From Crenobacter luteus (lineage in GTDB: Bacteria; Pseudomonadota; Gammaproteobacteria; Burkholderiales; Chromobacteriaceae): a stretch of 64,000 nucleotides of DNA. The DNA lies in assembly GCF_004345725.1 (NCBI RefSeq), contig NZ_SLXG01000002.1, forward strand, positions 124,001 to 188,000. Reading direction: 5' to 3'. Below the pieces are notes generated by a model, which did not search any database, was not told where the DNA came from, and saw only the letters and a program-made list of their open reading frames with translations. A program made the position numbers and the translations under genes. Position 1 is the first letter of the stretch, and the number at the start of each line of letters is the position of its first letter. Below, piece by piece: positions 63,866 to 64,000 of the stretch.

Positions 63866-64000
63866 ATGTTTGACGTTCTCAGCTACCTGCTCGAGCAGTA
63901 CAGCGACCTGGAAGCCTGCCCCGACCGCGAAGACCTGTCGCGCCGCCTCGCCGCGGCGGGTTTCGAGGCCGAGGAAATCGACGAGGCGCTCGACTGGGTC
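63866..64000 (+). CDS. smg: Smg (DUF494) protein, truncated by the window end
   Basis: The first 45 residues, MFDVLSYLLEQYSDLEACPD and onward to EIDEALDWV, match the start of Smg/DUF494, a small family usually encoded right after dprA. The frame is open at base 64000. Its function is unknown. Confidence 0.88.
   Translation, partial: MFDVLSYLLEQYSDLEACPDREDLSRRLAAAGFEAEEIDEALDWV

Overview
The window is about 64 kb of very GC-rich, densely coded bacterial chromosome. It is Gram-negative: it carries lptD, surA, the Tol-Pal genes and several outer-membrane lipoproteins. The gene content fits a betaproteobacterium, most probably of the order Neisseriales (Chromobacteriaceae-like). Pointers are a DUF3460 protein, a giant DUF3683/FAD/Fe-S oxidoreductase, an NtrY-NtrX pair beside rsmB, smg next to dprA, and a 114-bp element whose core matches my memory of the Neisseria Correia repeat. 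This assignment is inference; no 16S gene is present.

Layout. 1-3 kb: truncated glycolate oxidase gene glcD divergent from a GntR regulator, a diguanylate cyclase and tRNA-Ala. 3.5-8.4 kb: DUF3460, an O-methyltransferase and tolR-tolA-tolB-pal-cpoB, with no tolQ. 8.5-11.1 kb: purE-purK-purC. 11.2-18.3 kb, mostly minus strand: ruvB-mak, chaN on plus, then a probable operon amgK-murU-ruvC-membrane protein-ruvA-NYN protein. 18.35-22.8 kb: lptD-surA-pdxA. 23-33.2 kb: two LysR regulators and a seven-gene catabolic cluster (two amidohydrolase-2 paralogs, UbiD, UbiX, a CobW GTPase, an NCS2 permease, an 8-oxoguanine-deaminase-like hydrolase). 33.5-45 kb: the giant oxidoreductase, DUF2971, sseA, HIT, a MITE, a serine hydrolase, xth, pyrE, a periplasmic racemase and bacterioferritin. 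45-53 kb: a MASE1 GGDEF protein, a drug/metabolite exporter, two tRNA-Lys, cutA/fxsA, dps, a TonB-like protein, a thioesterase and a TlpA thioredoxin. 53-64 kb: moeB, ntrX-ntrY-DUF4390-rsmB, htpX, fmt, def, then LysM protein-dprA-smg.

Most of this is housekeeping: envelope assembly (lptD, surA, Tol-Pal, amgK/murU recycling), purine synthesis, Holliday-junction processing, initiator Met-tRNA formylation and deformylation, and natural-transformation DNA processing (dprA).

Three things stand out. First, the 9-mer TTGGCCGAG (or its complement CTCGGCCAA), often extended to AGGTTGGCCGAG, occurs about 41 times by my reading. Four inverted pairs form hairpins between genes and many single copies sit inside genes using the otherwise uncommon TTG or CTT leucine codons. 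That pattern resembles a DNA uptake sequence but not the known Neisseria one. Second, the 25.4-33.2 kb cluster looks like an uncharacterised pathway for a carboxylated heterocycle, and one of its amidohydrolase paralogs has lost the HxH metal motif. Third, the 114-bp Correia-like MITE lies directly upstream of a HIT-family gene.
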